Shown here: one piece after another, positions 46,477 through 55,213 of the stretch
How positions within the stretch are numbered: position 1 is the first letter of the stretch
Layout of the letters: every line of letters begins with the position of its first letter
From: Paenibacillus phyllosphaerae
Lineage (GTDB): Bacteria; Bacillota; Bacilli; Paenibacillales; Paenibacillaceae
Reading direction: 5' to 3'
Assembly: GCF_014192105.1 (NCBI RefSeq)
Contig: NZ_JACHXK010000005.1
Location: forward strand, 62,001-126,000
DNA: 64,000 nt
The notes under the pieces: model-generated
Told to the model about the DNA's origin: nothing
What the model saw: only the letters and a program-made list of their open reading frames with translations
Database searches by the model: none
Translations under genes and position numbers: made by a program

Positions 46477-47625
46477 CTATGAACGTTTTGTGAACGGTTC
46501 CGGCCTTCGTTCTCTTCTGCCAAAATGATGCAGAATCGCCTGTACGATGCGCACGGAAGCCTCTCCATCGCCGTACGGATTGGCCGATTTGCTCATTTTC
46601 TCATAGAGCGCGGACTCGGTCAGAAGCGCCTTCGCGCGGCTGTATACCGTCTCTTCGTCGGTGCCTACAAGCTCCAGCGTGCCTGCCTCGATGCCTTCCG
46701 GACGCTCGGTCGTATCCCGCAGTACCAGCGTAGGTACGCCGAACGACGGAGCCTCTTCCTGCATGCCGCCGGAATCGGTCATAATCATGTACGTGTGCGG
46801 GTAGAAATTATGGAACTCGAACACGTCAAGCGGATCGATCAGCTTAATGCGCGGATGATCGCCCAAGATCTCATTGGCCGGCTCGCGTACCGCCGGATTC
46901 GGGTGGACGGCATAGACGAACGCCACATCCTCGAACTCGTCGGCGATGCGCTTCACGGCGCGGAAAATATTCCGATGCGGTTCGCCAAGCGATTCGCGTC
47001 GGTGCGCGGTCATCAGAATGAGACGCTTGCCCTTGGCCCACTCGATCACCGGATGCGAGAAGGACGGGTCAACCGTGTACTGGAACACGTCGGCAGCCGT
47101 ATTGCCCGTCACGTAGATGGTCGCTTCCGACTTGTTCTCCTTGCGAAGATTGTCGGCAGACCAATCGGTCGGCGCAAAATGGATGTCCGAAAGCACGCCG
47201 GCCAGCTGGCGGTTCATCTCTTCCGGATACGGGGACATTTTGTTCCACGTGCGAAGTCCCGCCTCGACATGGCCAATCTGGATTTGCTGCAGGAACGCGG
47301 AATAGCTCGCAAGGAACGTCGTCTGCGTATCCCCATGGACGAGCACGATATCCGGCTTCGCCTCGCGAAGAACGGGATCCAGCCCTTCCAACACGCGCGT
47401 CGTCGTCTCCATCAACGTCTGGCGTTCCTTCATGACGTTCAGGTCATAGTTCGGCACGATCTCGAAGAAATCGAGCACCTGGTCGAGCATCTGACGATGC
47501 TGGGCCGTAACGCAGACGATCGATTGAATCTCGTCCTCATACTTCTGCAGCTCGAGCACGAGCGGAGCCATCTTCACGGCCTCCGGGCGGGTGCCGAAGA
47601 TGGTCATTACCTTCAGTTTAGCCAA
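46477..47625 (-). CDS. mnaA: UDP-N-acetylglucosamine 2-epimerase (non-hydrolysing)
   Basis: 382 residues. KVMTIFGTRPEAVKMAPLVL, DIVLVHGDTQTTFLASYSAF, HVEAGLRTWNKMSPYPEEMN, LILMTAHRRESLGEPHRNIF and MTDSGGMQEEAPSFGVPTLV are the WecB/MnaA motifs. It makes UDP-ManNAc for the linkage unit of wall polymers and is GC-rich like the housekeeping genes, unlike the capG paralogue at 22.5 kb. It starts at TTG 47625 with GGGAG upstream, between upp and atp. Confidence 0.93.
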   Translation of the reverse strand: MAKLKVMTIFGTRPEAVKMAPLVLELQKYEDEIQSIVCVTAQHRQMLDQVLDFFEIVPNYDLNVMKERQTLMETTTRVLEGLDPVLREAKPDIVLVHGDTQTTFLASYSAFLQQIQIGHVEAGLRTWNKMSPYPEEMNRQLAGVLSDIHFAPTDWSADNLRKENKSEATIYVTGNTAADVFQYTVDPSFSHPVIEWAKGKRLILMTAHRRESLGEPHRNIFRAVKRIADEFEDVAFVYAVHPNPAVREPANEILGDHPRIKLIDPLDVFEFHNFYPHTYMIMTDSGGMQEEAPSFGVPTLVLRDTTERPEGIEAGTLELVGTDEETVYSRAKALLTESALYEKMSKSANPYGDGEASVRIVQAILHHFGRRERRPEPFTKRS

Positions 47626-47664
47626 TCTCTGTCACTCCCATTTCATTCATACACTTATGGCGCT

Positions 47665-48294
47665 TTATTTGGTCCCGTACATCCGGTCGCCGGCGTCGCC
47701 GAGCCCTGGCACGATATAGCCATGGTCATTCAGGCATTCGTCCAGCGAAGCGATATAAATATCAACGTCGGGATGCGCCTTCTGCACCGCTTCGACGCCT
47801 TCCGGCGCCGCGATCAGGCACATCAGCTTCAAGTTGAGGCAGCCGCGCTTCTTCAGAATGTCGAGCGCCGCATTCGCCGAACCGCCTGTCGCCAGCATCG
47901 GGTCAATAACGATGAGCAATCGCTCGGTGGCATCGGAAGGCAGGTTCACGTAATATTCGACCGGCTGCAAGGAATCCGGATCGCGGAACAAGCCGATATG
48001 GCCGACTTTAGCCGAGGGAATCAGCTGCAGCATGCCGTCGACCATGCCAAGCCCTGCGCGCAGAATAGGCACGAGGCCCAGCATGCGGCCGGAGATGACT
48101 TTGCCTTGAGCCTGCGTAACAGGCGTCTCCACCGGAATCGTCTCGAGCGGGAGATCGCGTGTAATCTCGTACGCCATCATCGTTGCGACCTCATCCACAA
48201 GCTCACGGAAGTCTTTGGTGTTGGTATTCTTGTCTCGAATGTAAGTCAGCTTGTGCTGAATAAGCGGGTGATCGCAAATGGTTAACTTGCTCAA
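47665..48294 (-). CDS. upp: uracil phosphoribosyltransferase
   Basis: Pyrimidine salvage: uracil plus PRPP gives UMP. 209 residues, standard. The PRPP motif is [40 protein letters not shown] and [17 protein letters not shown] complete the fold. It begins with TTG at 48294, eight bases after AGGAGG. Confidence 0.97.
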   Translation of the reverse strand: MSKLTICDHPLIQHKLTYIRDKNTNTKDFRELVDEVATMMAYEITRDLPLETIPVETPVTQAQGKVISGRMLGLVPILRAGLGMVDGMLQLIPSAKVGHIGLFRDPDSLQPVEYYVNLPSDATERLLIVIDPMLATGGSANAALDILKKRGCLNLKLMCLIAAPEGVEAVQKAHPDVDIYIASLDECLNDHGYIVPGLGDAGDRMYGTK

Positions 48295-48368
48295 AATATC
48301 GTCCTCCTGATGATGCTTCTTCGCGGGGGTTGTCCACCCCTAATCGTTGCCGCTTGGCAATCTTGTAT

Positions 48369-48377
48369 ATTATAGCA
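48369..48377 (-). promoter_or_regulatory. extended -10 promoter of upp
   Basis: TGCTATAAT on the minus strand, about 75 bases before the upp start; no clear -35. The leader between them can form GGGGTGGACAACCCCC. I see no PyrR-type attenuator. Confidence 0.55.
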
Positions 48378-48500
48378 CCAGACGCGAAGGAATTGCACAA
48401 GTTCGCCATTATTTCCGAAATTGTCATTTCCCCGTTTCTCTACTCTCTTTCATTGCCTTATTTTGTCGAAAAATACCGTTCCACCTATCATCGAAGCAAG

Positions 48501-48527
48501 AAAAAACCGTCCCGCAATCGGAACGGT
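48501..48527 (-). terminator. terminator of the glycine-rich-domain-like gene
   Basis: ACCGTTCCG-ATTG-CGGGACGGT on the minus strand, a nine-base stem with one G-U pair, followed by TTTTTTCTTG, 22 bases past the stop. Confidence 0.85.
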
Positions 48528-48548
48528 TCGATCGATGCCGCGATCTCG

Positions 48549-49646
48549 CTAGGAACTGCCGCAGCCGCTTCCGCAGGAAGACCCGCCTCCGCTGCTGCAA
48601 GAAGAGCCTCCACCGCCGCTGTCGCCGCCGGAACTGCCGCCCGAGTCTGACCCTCCGCCGCAACGGCTGCCGTCATTCGAGCCATTGTCGCCGCTGCTGC
48701 AGGCATAATACGAGCCGCTGCTTCCCGAATCATCCCGCTGCCGCCCTTCCTCGCGCGCCTGGTTCATCTCCTGTTCGAAAATATGCTCCGGCTCGAGCGA
48801 GGAGGCGAAGAACACGCCAGACATCGCGCCGGTCATGAGCACCGTATCACTGTCCCACGTGTTATCCCGCCGCTTATATGGACGCCCTTTGTTCTCACGC
48901 GCATAGACGGCAAGCTTACTGCCCCGATCAAGCAAGTAATCCGCAGCCTGCGCCAGATCGGGATGGGCCTCAATCGCTTCCGTATTGAAGCGTTGGCGGA
49001 GCAACTCATTGCGGTCCCATAGCTCGAATTCCTCGATCCTCTGCCGCGGCAGCCGGGTCTTGTAGAACCTGCCCCACAGCCGTTCGCTGCTCCAAGCCAG
49101 CGGGAAGAGCTCGCCGTATACCCAATCGAACCACGCGCGCTCGCCTTGCTCCGGCTGAGCCCCCGGGGCATGCGGCGCATGATGGATCAGCCGCCCGCAG
49201 AACGTCTTGCAGAATTGCTCGTATTCCCGCGTGAACATGAGCATCTCATGCCAGACATCGTCGACCTTCTCGCTGTACATCGGAACGGAACGCAGTAAGC
49301 CGCACATGAGAAAGTATCGCTTCAGCTCGAACCAGCGCCACTGCCACTCTTCCTCGCGAATGCCGAGAGCGGGCTTCATGACGCGGTCCTTGACGCGCGC
49401 CTCGAAGTCACCGGAGAGCGCCGCCTCCAACCTCTCCGCCGCCTTACGGGCGGGATGCTCTGCCGGAATGCCCAACGCTTCAGGCGGTGTGCCCCGGAAC
49501 AACGGTACCGACTTCTGTCTGGACGAACCGTTCCCCGGCCGCCCGCCGCCGCCGACGTTTGTCTGTTTGCGCGACGAACCCCCGGCTGATCGGGCAATGA
49601 CGAGAAGCGAGAATACGACGATTAGAAGGACAATAATCACGGTCAT
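48549..49646 (-). CDS. membrane-anchored glycine-rich-domain-like protein with a Cys/Ser/Gly tail
   Basis: About 365 residues. One N-terminal helix (MTVIIVLLIVVFSLLVIARS) and a Gly/Arg/Ser-rich linker lead to a soluble domain. It contains SEKVDDVWHEMLMFTREYEQ followed by FCKTFCGRLIHHAPH, which resembles the VDxxWHxxL...Y...C...G...HH pattern of the glycine-rich domain (DUF1399/GRDP) family. The last 60 residues are almost only Ser, Gly and Cys with a few Asp. The start ATG 49646 has AGCAGG eight bases upstream; a GTG three codons earlier is an alternative. The gene is a single unit between upp and glyA. Function unknown. Confidence 0.75.
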   Translation of the reverse strand: MTVIIVLLIVVFSLLVIARSAGGSSRKQTNVGGGGRPGNGSSRQKSVPLFRGTPPEALGIPAEHPARKAAERLEAALSGDFEARVKDRVMKPALGIREEEWQWRWFELKRYFLMCGLLRSVPMYSEKVDDVWHEMLMFTREYEQFCKTFCGRLIHHAPHAPGAQPEQGERAWFDWVYGELFPLAWSSERLWGRFYKTRLPRQRIEEFELWDRNELLRQRFNTEAIEAHPDLAQAADYLLDRGSKLAVYARENKGRPYKRRDNTWDSDTVLMTGAMSGVFFASSLEPEHIFEQEMNQAREEGRQRDDSGSSGSYYACSSGDNGSNDGSRCGGGSDSGGSSGGDSGGGGSSCSSGGGSSCGSGCGSS

Positions 49647-49677
49647 ACGGATCACCTGCTTGTCGTTTAGTCCATCT

Positions 49678-49683
49678 ATTCTA
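49678..49683 (-). promoter_or_regulatory. possible -10 box of the glycine-rich-domain-like gene
   Basis: TGATAGAAT on the minus strand, an extended -10 form, lies 32 bases ahead of the chosen start and downstream of the glyA terminator. No convincing -35. Confidence 0.35.
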
Positions 49684-49730
49684 TCATGGCAGCGCGCGAA
49701 GCAGCATCCTTTTTATGTAAAAACCCCCTT

Positions 49731-49768
49731 AAAAAAAGCCCCTCGCACTCCAACAGGAGGCAAGGGGC
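49731..49768 (-). terminator. terminator of glyA
   Basis: GCCCCTTGC paired with GCGAGGGGC (one G-U), 13-base loop, followed by TTTTTTT on the minus strand, starting 14 bases past the glyA stop. Confidence 0.88.
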
Positions 49769-49781
49769 CGTGATCAAGCGA

Positions 49782-51029
49782 TTAGTACGTGATGCCAGGG
49801 TAGAGCGGGTATTGCGCCGTCAGATCGGATACCATGCCGCGCGCCTTCGAGAGCGTCGCTTCGTCTTCCGGGTTCTTCAGCACCAGCGCGATGACTTGCG
49901 CGATCGTCTTCATCGCTGCCGTGTCCATGCCGCGGGAAGTAGCCGCAGGCGTACCGATGCGGATACCGCTCGTTACGAACGGGCTCGTCGGGTCGAACGG
50001 AATCGCGTTCTTGTTGACCGTAATTTGAACGGAATCAAGAACATGCTCCGCCTTCTTGCCTGTGATGTTCAGGTTGCGCAGGTCGATCAGCATCAGGTGG
50101 TTGTCCGTGCCGCCGGATACAAGGTTGATACCTTGCGCCGTCAGCTCTTCCGCCAGCGCTTTCGCGTTGTCGATGACGTTCTGTGCATACGACTTGAACG
50201 ATGGTTGCAGTACTTCGCCGAATGCAACGGCTTTAGCCGCAATAACGTGCATCAGAGGGCCGCCCTGGGAACCAGGGAATACCGCCTTGTCGATCGCTTG
50301 CGCCCAAGCTTGGCGGCACAGGATCATACCGCCGCGCGGACCGCGAAGCGTCTTGTGCGTCGTAGTCGTCACGAAATGCGCGTGAGGCACTGGGCTCGGA
50401 TGAAGACCAGCCGCAACCAGACCGGCGATGTGCGCCATGTCGACCATGAACAGCGCACCTACGTCTTCCGCGATTTTGCCGAGTTTCTCGAAATCGATGA
50501 TGCGCGGGTAAGCGGATGCGCCCGCAACGATCAGGCGAGGGCGGTGCTTGAACGCGGCTTTGCGAACTTCTTCGTAGTCGATCGTGAAGCTGTTCTCGTC
50601 AACTCCGTAAGCGACGAAGTTATAGAGCAGGCCGGATGCGTTAACCGGAGAGCCGTGCGTCAAGTGGCCGCCGTGCGCCAGGTTCATGCCGAGGACCGTG
50701 TCGCCAGGCTTGAGGGCAGCCAGGTAAACCGCCATGTTCGCTTGCGCGCCGGAGTGAGGCTGTACGTTCGCATGTTCAGCGCCGAAAATCTCTTTGGCAC
50801 GGTCACGCGCGATGTCCTCAACGATGTCGACATGCTCACAGCCGCCATAGTAGCGTTTGCTTGGGTAGCCTTCTGCGTATTTGTTCGTCAGGACGGATCC
50901 CGCTGCTTCAAGTACCGCTTCGGAGACGATATTCTCGGACGCGATCAGCTCGATGTTGTCACGCTGGCGCTGCAGCTCGAGGCCAAGCGCTTCCAGTACT
51001 GCAGGGTCTTGTTTACGCAAATTCTCCAT
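49782..51029 (-). CDS. glyA: serine hydroxymethyltransferase
   Basis: PLP enzyme that interconverts serine and glycine with tetrahydrofolate, the main source of one-carbon units. 415 residues. The PLP lysine is in [40 protein letters not shown] and [16 protein letters not shown] are signatures. GGAGGAAGATG precedes ATG 51029. Order ywlG-glyA as in B. subtilis. Confidence 0.98.
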   Translation of the reverse strand: MENLRKQDPAVLEALGLELQRQRDNIELIASENIVSEAVLEAAGSVLTNKYAEGYPSKRYYGGCEHVDIVEDIARDRAKEIFGAEHANVQPHSGAQANMAVYLAALKPGDTVLGMNLAHGGHLTHGSPVNASGLLYNFVAYGVDENSFTIDYEEVRKAAFKHRPRLIVAGASAYPRIIDFEKLGKIAEDVGALFMVDMAHIAGLVAAGLHPSPVPHAHFVTTTTHKTLRGPRGGMILCRQAWAQAIDKAVFPGSQGGPLMHVIAAKAVAFGEVLQPSFKSYAQNVIDNAKALAEELTAQGINLVSGGTDNHLMLIDLRNLNITGKKAEHVLDSVQITVNKNAIPFDPTSPFVTSGIRIGTPAATSRGMDTAAMKTIAQVIALVLKNPEDEATLSKARGMVSDLTAQYPLYPGITY

Positions 51030-51072
51030 TGTTCATCTTCCTCCTCTATATCGTAAAGCTCGGCAAAATACG

Positions 51073-51699
51073 TTAGTCGCAGGTATTGCTTGAATCATCC
51101 GTTGCCTTAAGTGCACTTGCGCCGTCCGGAAGTCCCGCAGCCGCAGGCGTATAAACGGCCCGCTCGCCGCCGATGAGCTTCGGACGCGTGTACGCCATGG
51201 TGACATGCGCTTCGCCGATCGACTTCACCGTCCCGCGAACCGGAACGGCTACCTTGCGCAGATGCATGCCGATGAACGTATCGCCGATGTCGATGCCGGC
51301 ATGCGCCGCGATCGACTCTGCGAGCACGGCCTCTTGCAAGGTTCTGTACGCGTATGCGGCCATCGAGCCGCCCGCCTTCGGAACCGGAATCGCCGATACG
51401 AGCTCAAGCCCGTACCGTTCCGCCGCCTCGCGTTCGATCACGAGCGCGCGGTTCAGATGCTCGCAGCATTGATACACCGGGATAAAACCATGCGCTGCCC
51501 GAACGGTCTCCACGCCGCGAAAGATCGCGGCAGCCGTCTCGAGCGTCCCCGACGTCCCGATCCGCTTGCCGAGCACCTCGCTTGTGCTTGTACCGATCAC
51601 GAGCAGCTGTCCTGCGCGCAGATTCGCCGCTTGCACGAGTTCCTGCACGCAAGTCGCGACATCCGACTCAATCGCTTGAAGCAGTTGTTGATCGCTCAT
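51073..51699 (-). CDS. ywlG: UPF0340/TIGR01440 family protein, YwlG-like
   Basis: 208 residues. GQLLVIGTSTSEVLGKRIGT, FIPVYQCCEHLNRALVIERE and IGDTFIGMHLRKVAVPVRGT match the YwlG family, which is conserved in Firmicutes next to rpiB and glyA. The biochemical role is not established. It lies 12 bases after rpiB and probably shares its transcript. Confidence 0.9.
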   Translation of the reverse strand: MSDQQLLQAIESDVATCVQELVQAANLRAGQLLVIGTSTSEVLGKRIGTSGTLETAAAIFRGVETVRAAHGFIPVYQCCEHLNRALVIEREAAERYGLELVSAIPVPKAGGSMAAYAYRTLQEAVLAESIAAHAGIDIGDTFIGMHLRKVAVPVRGTVKSIGEAHVTMAYTRPKLIGGERAVYTPAAAGLPDGASALKATDDSSNTCD

Positions 51700-51711
51700 C
51701 GCGCCGCCCCC

Positions 51712-52170
51712 TTACGGATGCACCGATGCCGCAGCTTCGATCTGCATCACTTTCTGAATCCGTCCCGCATGGCGCTCGCCGCCGGAGAACGGCGTCTCGA
51801 TCCAGATGCGGACGATCTCCTGCGCAAGCCCTGGTCCGATGATGCGTTCGCCTAGAGCCAGCACATTCGTATCGTTATGCTCGCGCGTCGCTTGCGCGGA
51901 GAACATGTCGTGCACGAGCGCACAGCGGATGCCCGGCACCTTGTTCGCCGCGATCGACATGCCGATGCCCGTACCGCAGATCAGAATGCCGCGATCGGCT
52001 TTGCCTTGCGCGACACGCTCGGCAACAGGCAGCGCATAGTCCGGATAATCGACGGATTGATTGCAGTCGCAGCCCAAGTCTTCGATTTCATGGCCCAAAG
52101 ATTGAAGGAACGGCACGATTTCGTCTTTCAAGCGGTAGCCCGCATGATCGGCTCCAATAGCGATTTTCAT
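51712..52170 (-). CDS. rpiB: ribose 5-phosphate isomerase B (or allose-6-phosphate isomerase)
   Basis: 152 residues. MKIAIGADHAGYRLKDEIVP with the substrate-binding Asp-His, DYPDYALPVAERV and ILICGTGIGMSIAANKVPGI are diagnostic of RpiB/LacAB. It interconverts ribose 5-phosphate and ribulose 5-phosphate. First gene of the rpiB-ywlG unit. Confidence 0.95.
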   Translation of the reverse strand: MKIAIGADHAGYRLKDEIVPFLQSLGHEIEDLGCDCNQSVDYPDYALPVAERVAQGKADRGILICGTGIGMSIAANKVPGIRCALVHDMFSAQATREHNDTNVLALGERIIGPGLAQEIVRIWIETPFSGGERHAGRIQKVMQIEAAASVHP

Positions 52171-52232
52171 AAGGTGAACCCTCCCGATTGTCTCCCGTGC
52201 GAACGCGGGAATTGTCGAATCACAATGGTCCC

Positions 52233-52238
52233 ATTATA
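52233..52238 (-). promoter_or_regulatory. -10 box of the rpiB-ywlG unit
   Basis: An exact TATAAT on the minus strand 63 bases before rpiB; the -35 region falls beside the U tract of the upstream terminator and is poor. Confidence 0.5.
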
Positions 52239-52252
52239 CCCGATTTCCCCTA

Positions 52253-52299
52253 AAAAGACGAAAAAAGAGCATAGCGTGCTCGAAAGCACGATGCTCTTT
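52253..52299 (-). terminator. terminator of the ywlE gene
   Basis: AAAGAGCATCGTGCT and AGCACGCTATGCTCTTT pair (one bulge, loop TTCG), followed by TTTTTTCGTCTTTTT on the minus strand. The flanking A run also makes it possibly bidirectional. Confidence 0.88.
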
Positions 52300-52434
52300 G
52301 CCCAGGCGACCGGCCGTATATTCCGATGCTCCACCGTGGTTTGATCCACTCTCGTCGCCAGTTACATCGGAAACCGTTATTTGTTCTCATGATACTCCAT
52401 CGCAGGCCGAAAATCAATCACCAAGGTACGAATT

Positions 52435-53022
52435 TCAGCGCCCAAAAAGCTTGACAATCAGCTTGTCCATCGCCTGTCCGATCTCGTCCGCGCACTCCTG
52501 GTACATGTCGAGCGAACCGCCGAACGGATCGGCGATATCGAAGCCAGGTATGCGGCGTTCAAGCTCGAGCAGCCTGCTGCGTTCCTCTTCGGTCAGCTGT
52601 TGGCCGAGTGCCTGCTTCATATGCCACTCCGTGTATAGCGCCTCGAGTTCCGCGATGTCCCGAAGAACCGCCTCGTCGCTCTCCACGTATTCCTTCAGCG
52701 TGTAGGTCTTGTCCACCGCATTCGGGAACCGCTGCAGCAAATGACGCTTATGCCCGGTCGTCATCGTCAGCACGAGGTCCGCCCAGCTTACAGCGCCTCC
52801 ATCAAGCGCGGAGGAACTGCCGTTATCCGGCACCCCCCGCTCACGAAGGGCTGCCCGCGCATGCTCGGAAACCGGCAGGCCGTCGACCGTGGATACGCCT
52901 GCGGAGCGCACCTCCACATCAAGTCCGCGGCGCTTCGCCTGATCCCTCAGCATGGCCTCGGCCATAGGAGAACGGCAGGTATTGCCTGTACATACGAATA
53001 GAATCCGTTTCACGGTGGTCAC
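52435..53022 (-). CDS. ywlE: low-molecular-weight phosphatase, YwlE-type protein arginine phosphatase, with an insert
   Basis: 195 residues. The P-loop ILFVCTGNTCRSPMAEAML has Thr between the Asn and the second Cys, the residue that gives YwlE its phosphoarginine preference (known from B. subtilis YwlE). The general acid Asp is in DIADPFGGSLDMYQ. About 45 extra helical residues (EALYTEWHMKQALGQQLTEE region) lie between LKEYV and that Asp motif and are absent from the ~150-residue family members. It would oppose McsB arginine kinase. It is followed by its own terminator. Confidence 0.9.
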   Translation of the reverse strand: MTTVKRILFVCTGNTCRSPMAEAMLRDQAKRRGLDVEVRSAGVSTVDGLPVSEHARAALRERGVPDNGSSSALDGGAVSWADLVLTMTTGHKRHLLQRFPNAVDKTYTLKEYVESDEAVLRDIAELEALYTEWHMKQALGQQLTEEERSRLLELERRIPGFDIADPFGGSLDMYQECADEIGQAMDKLIVKLFGR

Positions 53023-53091
53023 AACTCCTTCTATCTTGGGATATGCTGCTTTGTTGCGCTAGGCTATCAAGCACCCCGAAGATCGATGTTA

Positions 53092-53652
53092 TTAAAGGAT
53101 AAACAACAGCCCAAACGTAAACAAAATGACGCCTCCGCAAGCTTCCCCGTATTCGCCAAGCCCTTTGCTGACCTTCCGCCCTAGCAGCAGGCCGAGAACG
53201 GACATAAGCCCGCCGAAGAAACCGAACAGCAGTACCGTCAGCAGCACGTCGGTCGCGAACATCCCGAGTGAGATGCCGACCGAGAACGAGTCGATGCTGA
53301 CGCTAAGGGCAAAGACGAGCAGCCCGAACAACGACCGGTGATTGAAGGAAGGCGCATCCTCCCCGCGCAGCGAGCTATAGATCATATGGCCGCCGAGCAA
53401 CAGAAGCAGCGCGCCAGCCACCGTCGTCGCCACCCCGCCGAGCAGCGTGCTGACGTATTGACCGGTGAAGATACCCAGGAGCGGCATGATGATATGGAAG
53501 ACTCCAATAATGAAGCTTAACTTAATAATATCGAGCAAACGGATTCCTTTCAATCCGATTCCGATGCCAAGTGAAAATGCGTCCATCCCGAGCGCTACAG
53601 CCATGATAATAAGCGTTAGCATTTGGCCGGTCTGCAAGCCCGCCTCCAACAT
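53092..53652 (-). CDS. mntP: manganese efflux pump MntP
   Basis: 186 residues, six helices. The two DUF204 repeats carry the key aspartates: ALGMDAFSLGIGIGLKG and LSVSIDSFSVGISLGMFA. It exports Mn(II). The start MLEAGLQTGQ at 53652 follows GGGGGGAT; the longer frame has no site. I looked for a yybP-ykoY manganese riboswitch in the 124 bases upstream and saw none. Confidence 0.93.
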   Translation of the reverse strand: MLEAGLQTGQMLTLIIMAVALGMDAFSLGIGIGLKGIRLLDIIKLSFIIGVFHIIMPLLGIFTGQYVSTLLGGVATTVAGALLLLLGGHMIYSSLRGEDAPSFNHRSLFGLLVFALSVSIDSFSVGISLGMFATDVLLTVLLFGFFGGLMSVLGLLLGRKVSKGLGEYGEACGGVILFTFGLLFIL

Positions 53653-53776
53653 TGCGTATCCCCCCTGTCCAAGTCTCATCCTGAGCTTATGCGGACAAGA
53701 AGGGAAACATGATTGATTCGAGGGACGGGCATGGCATGGACATTCGGACTTGCCTGCGAAAAAGGGGTTCCCCTGC

Positions 53777-54940
53777 TTAGACGCGGACGATCCGGTGCCC
53801 GGCCGCCTTCACGAGCCGGTTCATCAGCGCGTGGCCGATGCCGCTCTCCGGGCAAGACTCCGCCCAGATTCGCTGCGTGCCCCGTTCGTCGAACGAGCGC
53901 AGCGCGGCGTACAGCCCTTGCGCCGCCGTCGCAAGATCGGCGAGACTGCCCATGACGATCACGTCATCGGCGGCGTACTTATCCGCATGTTCCGCGAATG
54001 CGAGCACGCCTGTCCGTTCGCCGCGCGCGCCTGCCGCCGATCCCTGCGCCTGCACGTAAGCCACAACCTTCGGAAGCTCGCCCTGCACCAGCTCCATCGT
54101 ACCTTGCGGCGCGTAGTGGGTGTATTTCATCCCCGGCGAGCGCGGCGCGGCACTGACGGCTGGATCAACCAATGACCGAGCCTGGACATGGAGCTTATCC
54201 TTACGTTCATTAGACGTACGGGTCTCCATCGGAGCAATCGTAGCCTGTACGGCGGCAGCGGAAGAAGCGCCGGGTGCGGCTACATCATCGTATTCCACCC
54301 GCTCCGCCACGGTAAGCAGTTCCTCCGCCGTAATGCCGCCCGGACGCAGGATGCGCACCGTATCGCCCTCGACCTCCACGACCGTCGATTCGAGTCCGAC
54401 GCCGGCAGCGCCGCCGTCGACGATCCCGGCGATTCGGCCCGCCAGGTCATCCGCGACATGAGCCGCAAGAGTCGGGCTGGGCCGCCCCGAGCGGTTCGCG
54501 CTCGGCGCCGCGACCGGGCAGCCGGCGGCGGCGATCAGCGCCAGCGCCACGGGGTGGGCAGGCATCCGAACCGCCACCGTATCAAGCCCAGCCGTGACGC
54601 GCGGCGATACCGCGCCAGGGAGCACGGGCAACACGATCGTGAGCGGGCCCGGCCAGAACCGCTCCATCAATCGTGCGGTCAGCCCGTCATACGGGGCCGC
54701 GAGCGACGCGAGCTGCGCGGTATCGGCAATATGGACGATCAGCGGATTGTCCGAAGGACGTCCTTTGGCCTCGAAGATCCGGGCCACCGCTTCGTCGCTG
54801 CGGGCATCCGCGCCTAGCCCGTATACCGTTTCCGTCGGGAAGGCGACCGTCTCTCCCTGCTGGAGCAGCTTCGCGGCTTCGGCGATTTCGCTCGCCCGAG
54901 GCGAGCTGGCATCGACGCGCCATTGATACGTTGTAAGCAT
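53777..54940 (-). CDS. sua5: threonylcarbamoyl-AMP synthase (Sua5/YwlC)
   Basis: 387 residues. The YrdC-type domain has ETVAFPTETVYGLGADARSD, KGRPSDNPLIVHIADT and CPVAAPSANRSGRPSPTLAA; a C-terminal Sua5 domain follows, with SPGMKYTHYAPQGTMELVQ in the linker. It makes threonylcarbamoyl-AMP for the t6A37 modification of ANN-decoding tRNAs. The start MLTTYQWRVD at 54940 is chosen because it begins the conserved region and AAAGGA lies upstream; the frame extends 51 codons further without support. Confidence 0.94.
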   Translation of the reverse strand: MLTTYQWRVDASSPRASEIAEAAKLLQQGETVAFPTETVYGLGADARSDEAVARIFEAKGRPSDNPLIVHIADTAQLASLAAPYDGLTARLMERFWPGPLTIVLPVLPGAVSPRVTAGLDTVAVRMPAHPVALALIAAAGCPVAAPSANRSGRPSPTLAAHVADDLAGRIAGIVDGGAAGVGLESTVVEVEGDTVRILRPGGITAEELLTVAERVEYDDVAAPGASSAAAVQATIAPMETRTSNERKDKLHVQARSLVDPAVSAAPRSPGMKYTHYAPQGTMELVQGELPKVVAYVQAQGSAAGARGERTGVLAFAEHADKYAADDVIVMGSLADLATAAQGLYAALRSFDERGTQRIWAESCPESGIGHALMNRLVKAAGHRIVRV

Positions 54941-55033
54941 GAAAAGCTCAATCCTTTTTATCCATCTGGTTGAATGGGTCTTGTTAACTGGCTTCATTAT
55001 AGCACAGCCGCCGGCGTAAAGACTTTCGCAAAT

Positions 55034-55096
55034 GTTGCCCCGGGCACAAGGTGAAACGGCTTGCGCCGTCTTTGATGGCGCAGCGCGTTTCATTCC
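55034..55096. repeat. dispersed intergenic hairpin repeat, copy B (sua5-spoIIR gap)
   Basis: TTGCCCCGGGCAC then AAGGTGAAACG, 27 bases, and CGTTTCATTCC, in the same order as copy A. Here the hairpin is clear: GAAACG-GCTTGCGCC pairs with GGCGCAGC-GCGTTTC around GTCTTTGAT. Confidence 0.6.
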
Positions 55097-55150
55097 GGAG
55101 ACATAGAGGATGATTGATAACCGTGAAACTTTATAAACTCCTATATGTTA

Positions 55151-55189
55151 ACAAAGCCCCGCTAAGCGGTCTGTCTACCGCTGCAGGGC
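55151..55189 (-). terminator. terminator of spoIIR
   Basis: GCCCTGC/GCGGGGC enclosing AGCGGT/ACCGCT, followed by TTTGTTAAC on the minus strand, about 25 bases past the spoIIR stop. Confidence 0.65.
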
Positions 55190-55213
55190 GTCAATCTCTC
55201 ACTCATTCATCCA

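Noticed and set aside
46525-48285. A 586-codon open frame on the plus strand across mnaA and upp
   Set aside because: Antisense to mnaA and upp with shadow-type composition; no recognisable domain.
53092-53776. Possible yybP-ykoY manganese riboswitch ahead of mntP
   Set aside because: The 124 bases upstream lack the conserved loop sequences and paired arms of that class.
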